DNA of 24,859 bases from an uncultured Collinsella sp. (GTDB taxonomy: Bacteria > Actinomycetota > Coriobacteriia > Coriobacteriales > Coriobacteriaceae), in NCBI GenBank assembly GCA_902464645.1, contig CABQKL010000019.1, forward strand, positions 1-24,859. Direction: 5' to 3'. The notes under the pieces are model-generated. The model made no database searches. It saw nothing but the letters and a program-made list of their open reading frames with translations, and was not told where the DNA came from. The stretch's first letter is position 1; the number at the start of each line of letters is the position of its first letter. Position numbers and translations under genes: made by a program. Below, one piece after another: positions 23,915-24,859 of the stretch.

Positions 23915-24859
23915 CTATCTGAGGACGGACTTGACGCAGGAGGCAACGTACTCCATGTCATCACGGTTATATCTCTGGTCGACGGGGAGCGGAAGGACGT
24001 CTCGGGCGTACCTGCGTGCCCAGCTCGATGCGGGGCACTCCGCCAGGACGTTCGGCCAAAGCGTGGGAACGAACACGCCCGCCTCCGCGAGCCTGCCCCT
24101 GAGGCCGTCGGAGTCCTCCACGAGGAGGGGGTACATGTACGGCCCCTCGGGCGACCCGGCGGCGAGCAGGTTGCGGCCACCGAGGGCCTCGTCGAGGCTG
24201 GCGTAGTTCTCCTCGCGGCGACGCCTCGCGAAGGCGAAGTCGATGGCGCCCATCAGGCGCCTCGTGGTCTCGGACATGGCAGCAAGCGGCTCGCCGTCGA
24301 TGGACTCCTCGGAGGCCCGGTAAGCGCCGTACCACTCGGCGCTGCCGTCCTCCGCCCTCCCGACGACGTGCGCCATCCTTGCACGCGACGACGCCCTCGG
24401 AAGCTCCCGGCCGAGCCGCAAGCCGTCGCGCGTAACGAGGTAGGCGCCGTCAGGCACCCCGAAAAACTTCCTGCAAGTGTATATGGTGTCGACGCCGGCC
24501 CAGGGCTCGCGAAAGAAGCCCTGCACCTCGTCGACGATGAGCCTGTCCTCCGAGGCGGACCGGGCGCGCTCGACCTCCGAGGGGGAGAGTCTGCCGTAGT
24601 AGTCCGCGACGTAGAGCCACTCGCCTTCACTGACGGCCAGGTCGGTGGGAAGGGCCAACCCCTCTCCCACCTCGAAGGTCCTGACGGCTATCCCCTCGCG
24701 CACGCAGGTCCCGCTCACCGCGTCGCACATGAGGTCCGGCAGGGCGATGCGCTCAATCCCCCGAAGCTCGGCCAGGTAGGCAAGGCAGTTCCTCGCACTG
24801 TTGAGCGCCACCGCCCCGGGATGGTAGGGCTCGCCCTGGTAGCGCTCCAGCTCAAGATA
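23915..24859 (-). CDS. DegT-like PLP-fold protein (5' end cut by window)
   Basis: Related to sugar aminotransferases of the DegT/DnrJ/EryC1 fold. The frame is open to the window edge, giving 314 codons, so the true start lies beyond 24859; the GTG at 24811 is internal because conserved residues (ERYQGEPYHPGAVALNSARN) span it. Signatures of this subfamily are ALNSARNCLAYL, the IALPDLMCDAV segment, VADYYGR, the IVDEVQGFF aspartate and TCRKFFGVPDGAYLVT, whose lysine aligns in position with the PLP lysine. The subfamily is shorter and more divergent than classical DegT enzymes, so aminotransferase activity is likely but not certain. It precedes the epimerase by 13 bases, within which lies the epimerase ribosome-binding site, and so heads the visible part of the rfb operon. 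Confidence 0.8.
   Translation of the reverse strand, partial: YLELERYQGEPYHPGAVALNSARNCLAYLAELRGIERIALPDLMCDAVSGTCVREGIAVRTFEVGEGLALPTDLAVSEGEWLYVADYYGRLSPSEVERARSASEDRLIVDEVQGFFREPWAGVDTIYTCRKFFGVPDGAYLVTRDGLRLGRELPRASSRARMAHVVGRAEDGSAEWYGAYRASEESIDGEPLAAMSETTRRLMGAIDFAFARRRREENYASLDEALGGRNLLAAGSPEGPYMYPLLVEDSDGLRGRLAEAGVFVPTLWPNVLAECPASSWARRYARDVLPLPVDQRYNRDDMEYVASCVKSVLR

Noticed and set aside
23902..24180. N-terminal extension of the epimerase frame
   Set aside because: It overlaps the preceding DegT-like gene in another frame and the Rossmann motif begins right at the 23901 ATG.
1..24859. CRISPR array, complete insertion sequence or phage integrase
   Set aside because: No regularly spaced direct repeats, no transposase or recombinase motifs and no terminal inverted repeats with an intact gene were seen.

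Overview
The window looks like chromosomal DNA of a high-GC Gram-positive bacterium of the class Coriobacteriia, most likely Collinsella or a close relative. This is inferred from the strong G/C third-position bias of the housekeeping genes, the fused aroE-aroK gene and the mix of wall-glycan genes; no marker gene in the window fixes the species.

Positions 1-3928 (+ strand) hold a shikimate/aromatic amino acid block: the 3' part of aroC (chorismate synthase), pheA (chorismate mutase/prephenate dehydratase with ACT domain), a fused aroE-aroK (shikimate dehydrogenase/shikimate kinase) and aroQ (type II 3-dehydroquinase). Two hairpin elements interrupt it. One is a large inverted repeat with perfect 37-bp arms between aroC and pheA. 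The other is a 17-bp perfect hairpin between aroE-aroK and aroQ whose right arm could also pair with the aroQ ribosome-binding site.

Positions 4007-12047 look like a galactofuranose assembly line. It contains glf (UDP-galactopyranose mutase), a Wzt/Wzm-type polysaccharide ABC exporter, a membrane-anchored GT2 transferase of the polyprenyl-phosphate type, and two divergently transcribed homologues of mycobacterial galactofuranosyltransferase GlfT2. A tRNA-Arg(UCU) gene with its own terminator lies between glf and the exporter. The gene set resembles the galactan set of Mycobacterium (Glf, GlfT2, Rv3781/Rv3783 exporter), but nothing in this window suggests arabinan or mycolate synthesis.

Positions 12088-20925 are AT-richer and mosaic. 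They carry a large DUF6541-like multi-membrane protein, an acyltransferase-3 family protein, a DUF2304 small membrane protein coupled to a GT2, a short orphan ORF that may be a gene remnant, and three more glycosyltransferases (GT2, GT4, GT2) in alternating orientation. Two intergenic stretches (16646-16924 and 17252-17725) look like decayed sequence.

Positions 20984-24859 (- strand) return to very high GC. In transcription order they hold a DegT-like PLP-fold protein (cut by the window end), an NAD-dependent epimerase/dehydratase, rfbA (glucose-1-phosphate thymidylyltransferase) and rfbB (dTDP-glucose 4,6-dehydratase), tightly packed as one operon. These would supply a dTDP-6-deoxy sugar for the same surface glycan. 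The rfbC and rfbD functions are not in the window.

Overall, a conserved aromatic-biosynthesis block adjoins a cell-surface polysaccharide locus with a horizontally assembled, compositionally mosaic middle. The most interesting candidate system is a galactofuran-type wall glycan with two GlfT2-like polymerases in a gut actinobacterium.
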